NCBI GenBank assembly: GCA_036402115.1
Contig: DASWTM010000144.1
Span: 1 to 64,000 of the forward strand
DNA length: 64,000 bases
Source: Chryseosolibacter sp036402115
GTDB lineage: Bacteria; Bacteroidota; Bacteroidia; Cytophagales; Cyclobacteriaceae
Reading direction: 5' to 3'
Shown: positions 1 through 9,905 of the stretch, piece after piece
How positions within the stretch are numbered: position 1 is the stretch's first letter
Layout: every line of letters begins with the position of its first letter
Notes under the pieces: model-generated
Databases searched by the model: none
What the model was told of the DNA's origin: nothing
What the model saw: only the letters and a program-made list of their open reading frames with translations
Made by a program: the position numbers and the translations under genes

Positions 1-1
1 G

Positions 2-3000
2 TCAGACCTCCTTGGCCTGACAACTTACTATTTTGCAGTAACATCGGTTGATCGATGGGGCAACACGTCTTTGTTGTCGAACATTGCAACGGCATCAACG
101 AATACCGGACCTGAGATCGTTGTGTCGGCTGAATCGCTGGAGATGACTATAGACGCAGGCGTGAGTACGACTGCAACCACTTCCTTCGATATCAGCAACA
201 CCAAGGATGGTATCCTTCGGTGGGAGTCAACCGTGCGGCACCGCGAGGCCACCACTGCGTTTAACATCTCGGCCATCAACTATCCTAAAGCAGCGAGTTC
301 AGGGGTTCGAAGTAAAGCAAATGTAGGACGGTCAACATCATATTACACCGCACCCATTCGCGCAAATGTGGCGCAAGCTTCGTTCGAGCCGGTTGAAAAA
401 CGATTGTGCTATTTTCCTACAAACCTTATTGGGGAAACAAACACGACACTTTCTAACTCTGCAGCCGGGAAATTTCTTGTAACGGAGCCAGTTGGTTTTA
501 ATCTCACCGATGTAGGCATGTACCTGAAGCACGATCCTGCCAAAGGTCCTGTTATCGTAGAGATCTACAAAGGGCAGTCCATCAGCAAAAACAATCTGCT
601 TTTTGCGCAGGAGTATACTGCCTCATCGAAACAGGAAACGTGGGCAAGCATCATCCTTGGTGAACAACTCTATTTTGAATATGGAGATACCTTCTGGATC
701 GTATTTCATGTGCCGGCCGATAATTTATTTCCGTTAGGGATTGGATTCGAAGCGTTCGATGCTGCATCTGCGCAGTGTATGATCTCCTTCAACGTAGGCG
801 CTACATGGCAGCCACTGGAGGAAGCACTCAACGACAAACAATTCGCGTTTGTGATGTCTGCCGGAAGCTACAACGAACATCTCGGCACCTACCTTACGCT
901 TGATCCTTCTTCTGGTGACATCAGTGGGAATTCGCAGGCACCCGTGTCTGTGACCGCTGATGCGTCCCACCTTGTGAATGGTAACTACTCAGCCAATATT
1001 GTATTAAAGTCCAATGATGCTGCAAAGACAGAAACCCGTATCCCGGTCGTTGTGACGGTAGCTGGTCATCAGCCGCAGGTTCTTCACACGGATGTCGCAG
1101 ATTTTGGTGCGGTGTTTATAGGGGAGACAAGAACGCTTGCCATTGAGCTTGATAACGTTGGTTACGGCACGTTGGAAGATTTGTCATTCAGTATAGATGG
1201 AGATGATTATGAACTGATTTCCTCTCCCTGGTCGATCGCTGCGCGGCACAGGGAAGAAGTGCAGATTCAATTTACACCAACGGGTGCTGGCAATCGAAAC
1301 GCGACACTTGAATTTTCGAATGGCGACCAAACGTATTCGCTGTCGCTGTTTGGCGTTGGCGCGGAAAGTTCTGAGATCGCTATCGAACCAGAACAGCAAT
1401 CCATCAATGACATCACAATTGGTGATGAAGTCACGGCCAATATCACCATTGAAAACACTGGAGTATATCCGCTAAAATACTTTATTCCGGGATTTGACAC
1501 GAAGGGAGTGAGTGACAACTGGCCGTCCACTTATCACCGCTATGGATATAAACAGCGTTCGAATCGCGGTACCGAAGCAAATCCGATTGCATTTGATTAC
1601 GAAGATATTTCCGGAACAGGCACGGATATTACGAGCCAACTCCTGCGTGACGAATACTATGTAGAAGTAGATATGGGATTCACCTTTCCCTATTATGGGA
1701 AGGACATGAACAAAATTTACATCGCGCAAAAAGGGTTTACCACCTTTGATAACACGGTGCGTCCTATCAACACACCAGTGCTCAATAGTGGTTACAGTCC
1801 GCGCGGATACATTTCGCTTCTCGGAACCTTCCTGAGTTTCGTCAGTGAGGGAAAAGTATACTACAAACTCGAACCGGACAGACTTATCATTCAATATGAT
1901 AATGTAACGGATAATTTTGCTGGCTATATCACAGCCCAGATGGTGCTCCATTCGAACGGTGATATTCGATTTTACTATGAAGACATCGGATATCCCGAGT
2001 GGGCCATCCCATACCTGACGGTCCTGATTGAAGACTATGACAAAGCAGATGGAATCTTAGTCAATGACATACAGCAGTCGGGAGATTTGTATAGCGGGCT
2101 GGCGCTTGGCTTTGATTATCCCGGCCCTAATATCATCACGGAGGTTATCGGTGGCTCGGGCATTCTTGCACCAGGAATGTCCACTGATGTCGAAGTAAGA
2201 ATGAATACTTCGGAACTGGCTGAGGGATTAGTCAATCGTTACATCAACATCGTCAGCAACGACCCTGCTAATAAACAAAAGATTGCACTTGTTGAGCTGA
2301 ACATCGAACACGGTGGTGTTGCTGAAGCAAGTGTCTCTGTGGATGCAATTGCCTTTGGCGATGTATTTCAAGGTTCAACCGTTTCAAAACGGTTCGCGAT
2401 AAAAAACACGGGCACTGCATCGCTTGGAATAACAAGCATCGCCTTTGCCAATGACGCATTTACGTTCACGGGCAACGCTCCTGCGGTTATCAAGCCAGCG
2501 CTAATAGAAAATTACGTGGTTGTTATGCCGACTACAACGGTTGGTCTGCTGGAAGATGTTCTTACGATAACCTACGCTGACGGAAGTAGTACAACCCTGA
2601 CGGTCACAGGAAATGTAGTCGATCCTCCTGCAATCGCAGTAGACTTGACATTGGTCAATACATCTGTTGACTATGGTGAAAAAACTTCGCTTCCGTTGAC
2701 AATCCAAAATCCCGGCCTGGCAGACCTTACGTTCACAACGGTTGGCAAAGCGTGGATGTACACTGAATCATCCGAAGTCCCCACTTCATATTCTTACAGC
2801 GTGCAGAAGGAAAATACCGGTGGCGTTTATCAGTGGATCGACATTCGCAAGACGGGTACGCAACTTCCATTCGCTACAGATCCAGGTGATGTCAACCAGT
2901 ACTGGCGTGACCTGACACTGCCTTTTGATTTCACATACTTTGGTAGGACGTATTCCAAATTGAAAATAGGTGAAAATGGTATTGTATCCTTCGAGGAGGA

Positions 3001-6000
3001 ACCACCCATGATGGACTTGCATGACAGTATTCCGAGTAAAGTTTATGAAGGCGCTTACATCATGCCGTACTGGTCGTTTGCGGGTTTTGATACCTATAAC
3101 TTTAAAAAGGAAGACGTTGGAATTTTCTACCAGTCGTTTGATGACAGGATCATTATAATGTGGAGTTACCTCGTGAGCCGATTCAGTGGCATGGGCGATC
3201 CGGTATCTGCGCAATTGATTCTGTATACTAATGGAGCGATGCGATTCCAGTACAAAGCGGAGGAGGGACGCATGGATGATATTTCACGAAATTCAATTAT
3301 CGGTTTGCAGGAGGCCATTGGTAAGGGCTTTGCCATCTCCGACAAACTTGATCTTGACTGGGGCAAAGGCCTTGCTTACAACATATTGCCCTCCAACCAG
3401 TATGTAGTTGCGCCCGGTGCAACATGGAACGGAAGCCTTGTGCTGGACGCGACTCATACCTATGGAGGTTCTTACGCATCACCTTTACAAATTCATTCGA
3501 ACGTCCCGGGCAGTGAGTTGCTGGAGAAACCGGTTGAACTAACGATCAACGGAGTGACAGCCCTGTCCACGCCAACCTCCGTTGACTTTGGCAGCAAAAT
3601 CATTGCTGTTGAAGACTTCATGCCGGTGATGTACACGGAAGCACTTGAAGTTTCAAATTCCGGTACAACACCAATCGCGATTAGCTGGATTGAAAGTGCG
3701 AGTGGAAGCAACGCGCCATTGTCCATTCAAGTGTATGCGCTGATTGATGGATGGGCAGGTCCGCAGTGGGAATGGGTGGATGTATCCTATTTATTTTCAC
3801 CGTCAAACAGTTCATCACCGGTATATGAGTTGATGCCGGGTGATGACCTCTTGGTCCGTGCGGCATTTGTACCAACGCAGCCGGGCGATGCCAGTGACGA
3901 ATTCGTTTTCACCACGAGTGCGGGAGAGAAACGGATCACGCTTCATGGCTCCGGTATTGAGGCACCTTCATTGCAGATTGAAAAAGATCCAGTCAACGTT
4001 TTCCTGAACACAAGTGGGGAGACCTCGGTCCGGACTATCGCGCTGAACAATATGGAGGGAAAGTCTCCATTGACCTATGAGGTGTCGGTGCAGTTCGATC
4101 GCGGAGCAGCACAAGGCGCTAACGAGAGTGTGTTGCCAACGCAGAGGCTATCCGGTTTGCAGCAGGCCATGTCATCAGCCACATCTTCCTCAGGAAAAGC
4201 ATTAAGCCTTTACAACAGAACGCTCAAACATACGGAACGTCAGACACCTGACAATCATGTTGGGACAGGTGGCTCTGCTCCGTTTACAGTCGCAACCAGG
4301 TTTAATGCCGGCAACAAAGGATTTAATCTTAGTCATATTGAGACGTGGTTCCGCGCTGAAAGTTTTAAGTCGGGCACTATTGAAGTGGAAGTCCGCGCAG
4401 GTTCTTCGGTGACGGAAGCCGTTACGTTAGCTAGCGCGATGATACCCTTCGAACGATCAGGCGAAGATCAGAACGGCAACTGGATGCAGCTTCCATTGGA
4501 ATCTCCGGTGTTCATTTATCCAAATGAAGACTTTTACATCCTGATCACTTATCCATTCGAGATCAAATTTCCTCAGGGTATTGTAAGGAATGAACCAACG
4601 ATCCCCGGCCGATACCTGTATTCTGAAAACGGTCAATGGGCCGACATCCAGAACGAAGAAGGCTTCGTGACTGCGGGCTGGTTGATGTATGCTGCTGAGC
4701 AAACTGAACAAACAGAGTCATGGGTATCGATTCAAACTTCTGGTGATGGATCAATTCCGGTGGGAGAGGCGGGGGAGATCAGCCTTTTGTTCAATGCAGC
4801 GCTCGCATCTGCAGGCGACCAGTTTGCAACAGTCGTTGTTTCCTCGAACGATCCGACTCAAAAGCAAGTTACTATTCCCGTTACACTGCACCTCAACCGT
4901 GCACCCGTGTTCACCAATGTTCCGGAAGAACTTGAAATGTTTGAAGCCGATACGCTGACCATCAACATTGCGGTTGATGATGTCGAGCAGAATTCGATTT
5001 CCGCGATGCTTGAAGGAACCCATGAATTTGCAGTAAGCACTTTTGAGAATGGTATCTTCCGAATGACGTTCACTCCGGGCTATGAAACTGCGGGAAGCCA
5101 CACCTTCAACATCGTTGCGAAAGACGAACATGGTGCGGTCGCGCAATCTGCGTTTTCTCTTTTGGTGAAGCATACGAATCGCCCTCCACTATTCATTGGC
5201 GCGACTGACAAGCTTGCACTTGATATGTCAGACACCTTCTACCCGTTCAGCATCAAAGATTATTTTGCCGACCCTGACCACGACCCTTTTTCGTTCGAAG
5301 TGGTGTCCTCCGATGTTTCCGTTGCGGAAGTGTTTCGGTCAGGCGATGGATTTCTCCTGAACACAAAGGCAGCCGAGGACGGCATCATCACGATTACTGC
5401 TGTTGATATACATGGAGCAAAGACGAGAAAAGAACTCCAGTTAACGATCAGCGAGAATGCAAATCAGCCTCCTGTTTATGTTGGACCGACCGAAGGTATA
5501 TACGTTTCTGCATCAAAGCAGATCCACGAGTTTGACGTTAGCGATTTTTTTGCAGATCCGGATAATGATGCGTTCACCTATGCGGCAACATCGACCGATA
5601 ACAGCCTCGCTCAAGTCTTCACTTCAGCGAATAAATTTCTGGTGCACGTACTGGAGGCAGGCACACTTGAGATAACATTTACGGTGACCGATACGAAAGG
5701 AGCAAGCGTACAGAAGTCAGTTCCCCTACACATTGAGGTTGTGTTGAGTGCCGAGGCTCCGCTGACGCAAGGGATTAAGGTGTTCCCGAACCCTGCCAGC
5801 GATCGCCTAACGATTGCCCTGGGCGCAGAGTGGAAAGCCGAAAAACAAATCGAACTGGTGTCGATGAGCGGCAAGCTACACGTGTCAGAGTACACGAACG
5901 AAAATGAGCTGACACTGGAGTTGAAGAATCTTAAGGCGGGCGTTTACGTGCTACGTGTTGCGTCCCGGGATAAAATTGTAAAACGAAGAATAGTCATTTA

Positions 6001-6004
6001 TTAA
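2..6004 (+). CDS. Giant secreted multidomain protein, T9SS type A (5' end outside window)
   Basis: The reading frame is open back to base 2, upstream of any plausible start, and already encodes the end of a fibronectin-III-like domain (YYFAVTSVDRWGN), so the N-terminus lies outside the window; about 2000 residues are visible. I see three ASH / choice-of-anchor-D type beta domains (about bases 1085-1360, 2330-2625, 3555-3960), two nidogen-like modules with FPYYGK and FTYFGR motifs (about 1640-2120 and 2880-3350), two related beta-sandwich modules (about 485-880 and 4280-4690) and three cadherin-like modules near the end (4890-5745). The last 80 residues (KVFPNPASDRL ... GVYVLRV) are a T9SS type A sorting domain, so export to the cell surface is expected. 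In this phylum such tails often belong to S8 subtilisin-like proteases; the catalytic part cannot be seen, so an adhesin is equally possible. Confidence 0.85.
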   Translation, partial: SDLLGLTTYYFAVTSVDRWGNTSLLSNIATASTNTGPEIVVSAESLEMTIDAGVSTTATTSFDISNTKDGILRWESTVRHREATTAFNISAINYPKAASSGVRSKANVGRSTSYYTAPIRANVAQASFEPVEKRLCYFPTNLIGETNTTLSNSAAGKFLVTEPVGFNLTDVGMYLKHDPAKGPVIVEIYKGQSISKNNLLFAQEYTASSKQETWASIILGEQLYFEYGDTFWIVFHVPADNLFPLGIGFEAFDAASAQCMISFNVGATWQPLEEALNDKQFAFVMSAGSYNEHLGTYLTLDPSSGDISGNSQAPVSVTADASHLVNGNYSANIVLKSNDAAKTETRIPVVVTVAGHQPQVLHTDVADFGAVFIGETRTLAIELDNVGYGTLEDLSFSIDGDDYELISSPWSIAARHREEVQIQFTPTGAGNRNATLEFSNGDQTYSLSLFGVGAESSEIAIEPEQQSINDITIGDEVTANITIENTGVYPLKYFIPGFDTKGVSDNWPSTYHRYGYKQRSNRGTEANPIAFDYEDISGTGTDITSQLLRDEYYVEVDMGFTFPYYGKDMNKIYIAQKGFTTFDNTVRPINTPVLNSGYSPRGYISLLGTFLSFVSEGKVYYKLEPDRLIIQYDNVTDNFAGYITAQMVLHSNGDIRFYYEDIGYPEWAIPYLTVLIEDYDKADGILVNDIQQSGDLYSGLALGFDYPGPNIITEVIGGSGILAPGMSTDVEVRMNTSELAEGLVNRYINIVSNDPANKQKIALVELNIEHGGVAEASVSVDAIAFGDVFQGSTVSKRFAIKNTGTASLGITSIAFANDAFTFTGNAPAVIKPALIENYVVVMPTTTVGLLEDVLTITYADGSSTTLTVTGNVVDPPAIAVDLTLVNTSVDYGEKTSLPLTIQNPGLADLTFTTVGKAWMYTESSEVPTSYSYSVQKENTGGVYQWIDIRKTGTQLPFATDPGDVNQYWRDLTLPFDFTYFGRTYSKLKIGENGIVSFEEEPPMMDLHDSIPSKVYEGAYIMPYWSFAGFDTYNFKKEDVGIFYQSFDDRIIIMWSYLVSRFSGMGDPVSAQLILYTNGAMRFQYKAEEGRMDDISRNSIIGLQEAIGKGFAISDKLDLDWGKGLAYNILPSNQYVVAPGATWNGSLVLDATHTYGGSYASPLQIHSNVPGSELLEKPVELTINGVTALSTPTSVDFGSKIIAVEDFMPVMYTEALEVSNSGTTPIAISWIESASGSNAPLSIQVYALIDGWAGPQWEWVDVSYLFSPSNSSSPVYELMPGDDLLVRAAFVPTQPGDASDEFVFTTSAGEKRITLHGSGIEAPSLQIEKDPVNVFLNTSGETSVRTIALNNMEGKSPLTYEVSVQFDRGAAQGANESVLPTQRLSGLQQAMSSATSSSGKALSLYNRTLKHTERQTPDNHVGTGGSAPFTVATRFNAGNKGFNLSHIETWFRAESFKSGTIEVEVRAGSSVTEAVTLASAMIPFERSGEDQNGNWMQLPLESPVFIYPNEDFYILITYPFEIKFPQGIVRNEPTIPGRYLYSENGQWADIQNEEGFVTAGWLMYAAEQTEQTESWVSIQTSGDGSIPVGEAGEISLLFNAALASAGDQFATVVVSSNDPTQKQVTIPVTLHLNRAPVFTNVPEELEMFEADTLTINIAVDDVEQNSISAMLEGTHEFAVSTFENGIFRMTFTPGYETAGSHTFNIVAKDEHGAVAQSAFSLLVKHTNRPPLFIGATDKLALDMSDTFYPFSIKDYFADPDHDPFSFEVVSSDVSVAEVFRSGDGFLLNTKAAEDGIITITAVDIHGAKTRKELQLTISENANQPPVYVGPTEGIYVSASKQIHEFDVSDFFADPDNDAFTYAATSTDNSLAQVFTSANKFLVHVLEAGTLEITFTVTDTKGASVQKSVPLHIEVVLSAEAPLTQGIKVFPNPASDRLTIALGAEWKAEKQIELVSMSGKLHVSEYTNENELTLELKNLKAGVYVLRVASRDKIVKRRIVIY

Positions 6005-6012
6005 AAGACCCC

Positions 6013-6046
6013 GGACATGCCAGCACACCTGGCGTGTCCTTTTTTT
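6013..6046 (+). terminator. Intrinsic terminator after the giant secreted protein
   Basis: An 11-base stem (GGACATGCCAG with CTGGCGTGTCC, one G-U pair) closes a 5-base loop and is followed at once by seven T. It starts 9 bases after the stop codon and lies ahead of the lipoprotein start at 6056, so it argues against the upstream in-frame ATG at 6017, which is inside the hairpin. Confidence 0.9.
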
Positions 6047-6055
6047 ACAAACATT

Positions 6056-6499
6056 ATGAAAAAAACAATCCTAGTTATCACACTGGCGATGTTGGTCGTG
6101 CTGGTTGTGATTCAATGCTCGAAAGAGAAAGACCCAAGTCCAAAAGAACAGAAAATGCACATGCTCACGGATGGAGCGTGGATGGTAGATAAGGTGCATA
6201 ATAATGCCGATGGAGACATTACATCATTGTATGCGACTTTCGCGATCGCGTTTTCTAAAAGTCCTTTCGGCAATTTTGAAGGCGACTACTACGTGGCAGC
6301 AGGAGGCAGGGCATTTCCTGATGTGTATGGGCACTGGCGTTTCAATGAAGATCTCTCCAGACTAATTTTAGACAACGGCCGAGAAATGGAGATAAGCCTT
6401 TCCGACAAGATACTGACATTACGTTTTAGCCTGGCACCCACAGGCGGCAGAATGGACGGGCTTAGCGGAGATTTCACGTTCACGCTTGTACGAAAATAA
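6056..6499 (+). CDS. Small lipoprotein, lipocalin-like fold suspected
   Basis: The product is 147 residues. It begins MKKTILVITLAMLVVLVVIQC, a lipoprotein signal peptide with the lipidated Cys at residue 21, followed by a charged KEKDPSPKEQ linker. The rest (DGAWMVDKV ... GHWRFNEDLSRLILDNG ... FTFTLVRK) has the alternating strand pattern and the opening W and closing W-x-F elements of Bacteroidota lipocalin-like proteins. I chose the ATG at 6056 because the upstream in-frame ATG (6017) sits inside a terminator hairpin and would spoil the signal peptide. It is probably anchored in the periplasm or at the outer membrane; no specific ligand can be inferred. Confidence 0.75.
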   Translation: MKKTILVITLAMLVVLVVIQCSKEKDPSPKEQKMHMLTDGAWMVDKVHNNADGDITSLYATFAIAFSKSPFGNFEGDYYVAAGGRAFPDVYGHWRFNEDLSRLILDNGREMEISLSDKILTLRFSLAPTGGRMDGLSGDFTFTLVRK

Positions 6500-6526
6500 T
6501 CCGGAACGCCCCAATCGAAAGGACGC

Positions 6527-6628
6527 ATGGCAATGAATATTAGAAGACAATTCAGGCGGAATTTGTCGATGTGTGCAGCGCTTGCGATCCTGGCACTTTT
6601 GTACCTGCTGGTCACGATGCTTACTTGA
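6527..6628 (+). CDS. Possible 33-residue single-pass membrane peptide
   Basis: A short ORF 27 bases after the lipoprotein stop encodes a basic N-terminus (MAMNIRRQFRRN) followed by one hydrophobic stretch (MCAALAILALLYLLVTML). A second ATG at 6533 has AAAGGA about nine bases upstream and could be the true start. The positive-inside arrangement and the terminator shortly downstream make it a credible small membrane protein, but such a short frame could also occur by chance. No family recognised. Confidence 0.35.
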   Translation: MAMNIRRQFRRNLSMCAALAILALLYLLVTMLT

Positions 6629-6676
6629 AAGATCTTGTATCCGACAGTCTATCAAACCATTTTTTCAGGATACGAT

Positions 6677-6711
6677 AAGACCATTGGCAGACGGCTGATG
6701 GTCTTTTTTTT
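6677..6711 (+). terminator. Intrinsic terminator
   Basis: AAGACCAT pairs perfectly with ATGGTCTT across a 13-base loop, followed by a run of eight T. It closes the lipoprotein and small-ORF unit and faces the convergent beta-helix gene. Confidence 0.8.
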
Positions 6712-6735
6712 CCAATTGAGAAAGTACCGGCCACA

Positions 6736-8130
6736 TCATTGCACTTCTGCCGCGCCAATATCATAGGCCGCGCCACGCAATCTTGATTTCTTGTAAAAGT
6801 CAGTGCCGATCGCGTAGGAGGATATGTCGGCACCTTTGTCGATGATCGGTGAAGTTAGCGTGAGCCGAAAGTTGTGAGCAGTCGGGTCAACGAAGCCAAC
6901 ATCGACAATTGACGTTGTAAAAAAATTATTTCTGATTTCTACAGGCAGATCTTTACTTAGCTTATAGACAAAAGCATCATCCGCAACACGCGGATAAACG
7001 TATTTTGCAAAGTTGCCCGGATTGACAATGATGTTATTGATCACATGATTCATCACAACTTTCTCAGCATAGAGTCTGATTCCATCAATTGCCGGGTTAA
7101 CGATCGTGTTGTTAAGAAATGTGAAACCCGGGCCGGGCGTATAGCGATCATCGCAGAAGATACCCATCTCACCTGCATCAACTATAACATTGTTGTGAAT
7201 GACATTTGTACCGATACCAAGCACATTCATGCCATTGCCTGCTCCGCCATTTATGAAGTTACCATAACAGAGCCCTCCTGTGCCTTCACCTAGCTGCATC
7301 CCATTCCGCTGATTATAGGTATTTGAAGTCCCATAGTTTTCGATAACGTTACCGTAGATTTTTGTTCCAACCGTTGCACAGCCCACCTGAATGCCATCCC
7401 ATCCGGTGTTCTTAACAATGTTGCTGAAAAGGCGCAGATAATGTATTTCATGAGGATAGCGTGTTCCACACTCAGTCTTGACTCCAGCCTCAAAAAATGA
7501 ATTGCCAACGTAAAATCCTTCGCCACCGCAATCATGCACATAGTTGTAATTCAAATTGATGTTTTTCATCGTGAAGTTTTCACGGGATGTTGCCGGATCG
7601 CAGCTCGGATCCGTCTTCGCCATGATCCCAGCGAATCCGGAGTTAGCGACTTCTACGTGATCCACCTCAAAGTTCGTACTCAGATCTCCCAACGCAATCC
7701 CGATGTGCCCACCCTCGACCTTAATCCCATAAACGTACGCGGACGATCCACCTGTAATACGAAAATGTTTACTGTTTTGAGTCTTTAATCCGAATGACAA
7801 ACCTGTTGCATTCAACAAAGCTGTTCCTCCGCAATTTGTAATGATGACCGGAAGCTCCGTTGTACCAACGATATTTTTAAACAGTAGATTTTTATATGTA
7901 TTCGAGGCGCTCAAACATATCCGGTCCCCCGGTTTGATTTGAAGCACCGCACCATCGATCACGTGTGTTCTTTCAGGAACAACATACGTGCACTGACAAG
8001 CTTCAATTGATGTTGCGCGGAGCTTAATATCTTCTGATAATTCCGGATCTATCTCGGATTCCTGGATTCGGCAAGAGAGTGCAAGTGCTGAACAAAGTAA
8101 GCACACCACGAAGCGGATCAATCGTTTCAT
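6736..8130 (-). CDS. Right-handed parallel beta-helix lipoprotein
   Basis: The product is 464 residues. The start at 8130 gives MKRLIRFVVCLLCSALALSC, a lipoprotein signal with Cys at residue 20; the frame extends 13 codons further upstream but this would bury the signal. After a short linker (residues about 40-100, with the Cys-rich EACQCTYVVP motif) the protein is a run of roughly 22-residue turns rich in Asn and Gly (NVIHNNVIVDAG, FTFLNNTIVNPAIDGIRLY, VINNIIVNPG), typical of pectate-lyase-like or NosD-like beta-helices. The family often binds or cleaves polysaccharides; no catalytic triad can be assigned from sequence alone. The C-terminal SPIIDKGAD ... YDIGAAEVQ is the usual end motif of Bacteroidota beta-helix proteins. 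It has no T9SS sorting domain, so lipid anchoring is the likely localisation. Confidence 0.8.
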   Translation of the reverse strand: MKRLIRFVVCLLCSALALSCRIQESEIDPELSEDIKLRATSIEACQCTYVVPERTHVIDGAVLQIKPGDRICLSASNTYKNLLFKNIVGTTELPVIITNCGGTALLNATGLSFGLKTQNSKHFRITGGSSAYVYGIKVEGGHIGIALGDLSTNFEVDHVEVANSGFAGIMAKTDPSCDPATSRENFTMKNINLNYNYVHDCGGEGFYVGNSFFEAGVKTECGTRYPHEIHYLRLFSNIVKNTGWDGIQVGCATVGTKIYGNVIENYGTSNTYNQRNGMQLGEGTGGLCYGNFINGGAGNGMNVLGIGTNVIHNNVIVDAGEMGIFCDDRYTPGPGFTFLNNTIVNPAIDGIRLYAEKVVMNHVINNIIVNPGNFAKYVYPRVADDAFVYKLSKDLPVEIRNNFFTTSIVDVGFVDPTAHNFRLTLTSPIIDKGADISSYAIGTDFYKKSRLRGAAYDIGAAEVQ

Positions 8131-8530
8131 CGGAGCAATGGGGTTAGGTAAATTGAGTAGCGTAGCCACTTCTGGTTCACGTACTCAGATGCAAAATACT
8201 GATGAACCAGCTGTAGAAAATTTAAATTGCTGCCGGTTGCACAGGTGTGTAAGAAAAGTTGTGGAAGCGCTTACTGCTTTTCAATAGCGGGCGTTCAGCT
8301 GTTAGTCTTCTTTGTAAAACCGAGTCGCCTGGAGAGAGATGTTAAAGCGACTCAATTAATCAGCGAAAGGCAGCCTCGATAGTGTCGAGCGAGTAGCGGA
8401 AGATTTCGATATGCTCCAGGCGCTGGCCCTTTGAAAAATGATGTCATGATGGTTTGCATACACCTCTCAAAGAGTTAACTTCGATAGCAACTGCCTTTCG
8501 AAACCTGTACCATTCATTTAATGTAAGATC
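8131..8530. promoter_or_regulatory. Divergent intergenic region with an interrupted inverted repeat
   Basis: This 400-base space separates the beta-helix lipoprotein (leftward) from the aldolase-like gene (rightward) and must hold both promoters. The clearest structure is CTGGTTCA (8172-8179) paired with TGAACCAG (8203-8210), with an inner TCAG/CTGA pair, about 40 bases ahead of the lipoprotein start. On the leftward strand TATTTTGC lies within it, one base short of a perfect TAnnTTTG box. I see no gene in the rest. Confidence 0.4.
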
Positions 8531-9706
8531 ATGGCACGTTTTCCACGAAGAAAGTTTTTGAAGTCCGCAGGATTTGGACTTTTTCCAGCGGTTATTCCTT
8601 TTTCTGCTAAAGCCAATCGGTCAACCTCATCCCGTTCACCATTGAACGGCCGATCAGTAAGATTCACTTCGGACGGAGAGATCTTTGAACCAGCAGAATA
8701 TCTGGCCGAGCTGCAATCGGTCAATGAACGTACGCCTATTGTCCGTGATCGATACGCACAGGGTGGTGCTGTGGCAGCCCTCGAAAGAGCATTCGTTGAA
8801 AAAACGGGGAAGGAGAAAGCGATATACATGCCTACGGGTACGATGGCGAATGAGCTGGCCATTTCAGTATTGAGCGGAGACAATGCCAAGGTGTTTGTTC
8901 AGGATACGAGCCATGTTTACCGGGATGAAGCAGATGCTGCGCAGCGTATTTTTGGTAAGCGATTGATTGGGCTGGCACCGGGCAAGACTTACTTTACTCT
9001 TGATGAACTCAAAGCTGCCAACGAGAATTTAGCCATCGATGAGCATATTCCCGGGAAGGTAGGAGCAGTCTCCATCGAAAATCCAAACCGTAGAATGAAT
9101 GGCACTGTTGTTCCGATTGAAGAAATACAGCGTATTAGTGGCTACTGTCGACATCAGAATATTCCGCTGCATCTCGATGGAGCGCGCATTTTTATAGCCT
9201 CTGCATACACCGGTGTCGATGTCAGGACTTACGCATCTTATTTTGATACGGTTTATATCTCCCTTTATAAATACCTGGGCGCGAGCGGTGGCGCTGTGCT
9301 TTGCGGACCTGCAGCGATTATTGATCAGATGCCTCTGCTTATAAAAATTCATGGTGGATTGATTGCCGGCAACTGGTTGAATGCGGCCATGGCATTGCAT
9401 CGCCTCGAAGGTTTTGAGAAGCGAATGAAGCGTGCGATCGAAACCTCGCAGGAATTGTTTGCCGCGTTGAACGCCACGCAGAAGTTAAAAATAAGTCCAA
9501 TCGCGGGTGGATCAAATATCCATAAGCTAGAATTAGATAAGCGGATCGATCCGATGACCCTCAGAGATAAACTGTTTGAGGAATTTACCATTCGTATTCC
9601 TCCTCCCAACGAAAAAAAGGAATTGTACCTATATGTAAATGAAACGCTTTTGAATCAACCCATTGAGTACCTGCTTACGGCTTTCAGGAAATGTTGCGGG
9701 GCTTGA
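8531..9706 (+). CDS. PLP-dependent aldolase/lyase of the threonine aldolase family with Tat-like signal
   Basis: The product is 391 residues. It resembles low-specificity L-threonine aldolases and beta-eliminating lyases (fold type I): substrate-loop GTMANELA, the PLP-pyridine Asp in HLDGAR (Asp216) and the Schiff-base Lys in SLYKYLGA (Lys247). Typical cytoplasmic threonine aldolases are about 340 residues; the extra N-terminus is ARFPRRKFLKSAGFGLFP, a twin-arginine signal with the RRKFLK core and a following hydrophobic stretch, so export in folded, cofactor-loaded form is likely. Substrate is unknown: cleavage of threonine, allo-threonine or another beta-hydroxy amino acid are options. It appears monocistronic. 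Confidence 0.8.
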   Translation: MARFPRRKFLKSAGFGLFPAVIPFSAKANRSTSSRSPLNGRSVRFTSDGEIFEPAEYLAELQSVNERTPIVRDRYAQGGAVAALERAFVEKTGKEKAIYMPTGTMANELAISVLSGDNAKVFVQDTSHVYRDEADAAQRIFGKRLIGLAPGKTYFTLDELKAANENLAIDEHIPGKVGAVSIENPNRRMNGTVVPIEEIQRISGYCRHQNIPLHLDGARIFIASAYTGVDVRTYASYFDTVYISLYKYLGASGGAVLCGPAAIIDQMPLLIKIHGGLIAGNWLNAAMALHRLEGFEKRMKRAIETSQELFAALNATQKLKISPIAGGSNIHKLELDKRIDPMTLRDKLFEEFTIRIPPPNEKKELYLYVNETLLNQPIEYLLTAFRKCCGA

Positions 9707-9905
9707 TGCACTGATTGATTGGCAAACAGGCTTCGAGTAGCGCTTGTTCCACGCTTAGTTCGCCTTTACTGCTTGCCGTTAGTGTCAAAAGTTCTTTTTA
9801 TTCCGATGGCAATGATGTGTTGCTCACCGGCCCGCAGCTTGGATGGGGATGGCAATCATATTGGTTATCAGTGCCTTGAGGCCACCATCGTTAAAATTAG
9901 AGATA

